DNA from: an uncultured Oscillibacter sp.
GTDB lineage: Bacteria; Bacillota; Clostridia; Oscillospirales; Oscillospiraceae
DNA: 13,975 bases
Reading direction: 5' to 3'
NCBI RefSeq assembly: GCF_900546705.1
Contig: NZ_URDP01000048.1
Location: 1-13,975, forward strand
Shown: positions 13,425-13,975 of the stretch, piece after piece
Layout: each line of letters begins with the position of its first letter
Position numbering within the stretch: position 1 is the stretch's first letter
Notes under the pieces: generated by a model
The model's database searches: none
What the model saw: only the letters and a program-made list of their open reading frames with translations
Told to the model about the DNA's origin: nothing
Program-made: the position numbers and the translations under genes

Positions 13425-13460
13425 CGAAAGGACATCCATTTGGATGTCCTTTCGTTTTGG
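13419..13460. terminator. Terminator of the tRNA cluster, 20-bp inverted repeat
   Basis: Arms 13419-13438 and 13441-13460 are perfectly complementary, centred on TT. On the - strand GGACATCC/GGATGTCC can form a core hairpin followed by a TTTCGTTTT tail. The right arm includes the encoded CCA end of tRNA-Lys (13458-13460). Confidence 0.88.
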
Positions 13461-13533
13461 TGACCCGACGGGGATTCGAACCCCGGACCCACTGCTTAAA
13501 AGGCAGTTGCTCTGCCGGCTGAGCTACCGGGTC
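13458..13533 (-). tRNA. tRNA-Lys (TTT)
   Basis: Full cloverleaf on the - strand. The acceptor GACCCGG pairs with TCGGGTC (one G-T); the anticodon arm ACTGC/GCAGT holds loop CTTTTAA, anticodon TTT at 13498-13500. Discriminator A and CCA are encoded. It is the last gene of the cluster. Confidence 0.96.
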
Positions 13534-13564
13534 AAAGCGTGTGCGCGCTGCGCGGGAAAATTTC

Positions 13565-13639
13565 TGGCTGGGACGGCTGGACTCGAACCAGCGGATGAGG
13601 GAGTCAAAGTCCCTTGCCTTACCACTTGGCGACGCCCCA
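13565..13639 (-). tRNA. tRNA-Gln (TTG)
   Basis: Acceptor TGGGGCG with CGTCCCA, beginning with the U1-A72 pair typical of bacterial tRNA-Gln. Anticodon stem AGGGA/TCCCT around CTTTGAC gives anticodon TTG. Discriminator G and CCA are encoded. Confidence 0.95.
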
Positions 13640-13649
13640 ATGTGGTGAA

Positions 13650-13682
13650 AGTAGGGGATCGGGATGACCCCGATCCCCTACT
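13650..13682. other. Perfect 14-bp hairpin between tRNA-His and tRNA-Gln
   Basis: AGTAGGGGATCGGG (13650-13663) pairs with CCCGATCCCCTACT (13669-13682) around ATGAC. It has no long T-tract on the - strand, so it is more likely a processing signal or partial terminator in the tRNA precursor than a full stop. Confidence 0.7.
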
Positions 13683-13688
13683 CTTTTC

Positions 13689-13766
<78 letters not shown>

Positions 13767-13811
13767 ACATATAAAGGCGCATGGAAAACTGACATTCGCT
13801 CCGAGAAGAGC

Positions 13812-13888
<77 letters not shown>

Positions 13889-13898
13889 GAATATAAAT

Positions 13899-13973
13899 TG
13901 GAGCAGGTGACGAGAATCGAACTCGCATCCCCAGCTTGGAAGGCTGGTGCCCTGACCATTGTGCTACACCTGC
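13899..13973 (-). tRNA. tRNA-Gly (TCC)
   Basis: Acceptor GCAGGTG pairs perfectly with CACCTGC. Anticodon arm CCAGC/GCTGG with loop CTTCCAA gives TCC. Discriminator T and CCA are encoded. It is the first tRNA of the cluster visible here; the promoter lies beyond the window. Confidence 0.95.
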
Positions 13974-13975
13974 GT

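Larger units (their letters stand above)
13082..13457. other. Non-coding, hairpin-rich region between the tRNA cluster and the DUF4097-type gene
   Basis: No supportable gene. It holds a T-tailed terminator (13132-13157), two identical 33-bp repeats (13195-13227, 13392-13424), and between them four tight hairpins: 13280-13296 (GCCCCAC/GTGGGGC), 13296-13311 (CGGCGC/GCGCCG), 13320-13340 (TTTTGGGCC/GGCCCAAAA) and 13351-13370 (GGGGCGGC with GCCGACCCC, one bulge). The tRNA terminator closes the right side. The composition resembles 2140-2424. Confidence 0.75.

Noticed and set aside
12356..13522. Several + strand frames across the DUF4097-type gene and repeat region
   Set aside because: They run through terminators and repeats, lack motifs and ribosome-binding sites, and are Arg/Gly/Pro-rich shadows.

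Overview
The window is GC-rich, densely coded bacterial DNA. Shine-Dalgarno sites are strong (AGGAGG type), intrinsic terminators are abundant, and the codon third positions favour G and C. Gene content (anaerobe-type inositol catabolism, DUF3793, a PF20097-type small zinc ribbon, an IscS/IscU pair, a choloylglycine-hydrolase-like enzyme, clustered tRNAs) points to a high-GC gut Clostridia member, probably Oscillospiraceae. That assignment is inference.

Layout. (1) 1-3761: part of a myo-inositol catabolic cluster on the + strand. It holds the 3' end of an iolB-like gene, iolD, a 285-bp gap packed with perfect hairpins, a small four-Cys protein gene, an iolG-like dehydrogenase and a strong terminator. 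(2) 3778-4840: a secreted VanY-type D,D-carboxypeptidase with its own terminator. (3) 4849-6608: iscS-iscU behind a promoter whose -10 overlaps a perfect dyad, closed by a bidirectional terminator. (4) 6626-7277: a YfcE-type phosphoesterase on the - strand, divergent from the next operon; the two promoters lie nearly back to back. The + strand leader carries two copies of GTTAG-N6-CTAAC exactly 60 bp apart with an intrinsic terminator between them. (5) 7296-8997: DUF3793 gene, then an Ntn-type choloylglycine-hydrolase-like enzyme. (6) 9000-12356: a single large - strand gene between two bidirectional terminators, with its own near-consensus promoter. It encodes 1050 aa: an intact nitrilase (Glu-Lys-Cys) domain, a STAND-type P-loop NTPase and C-terminal TPR-like repeats. 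(7) 12356-13081: membrane-anchored DUF4097-type protein, - strand. (8) 13082-13457: hairpin-rich non-coding DNA with two identical 33-bp repeats. (9) 13458-13973: five tRNA genes on the - strand, in transcription order Gly(TCC), Arg(TCT), His(GTG), Gln(TTG), Lys(TTT).

The strongest candidate for an undescribed system is the nitrilase-STAND-TPR gene. It has the sensor/switch/effector layout of STAND conflict and antiphage proteins, but with a nitrilase-fold amidase where better known systems carry nucleases, TIR or other effectors. Next in interest are the twin-operator/terminator leader of the DUF3793 operon and the hairpin-dense intergenic segments. In one of these, two 29-nt repeats differ by a compensatory base-pair change.
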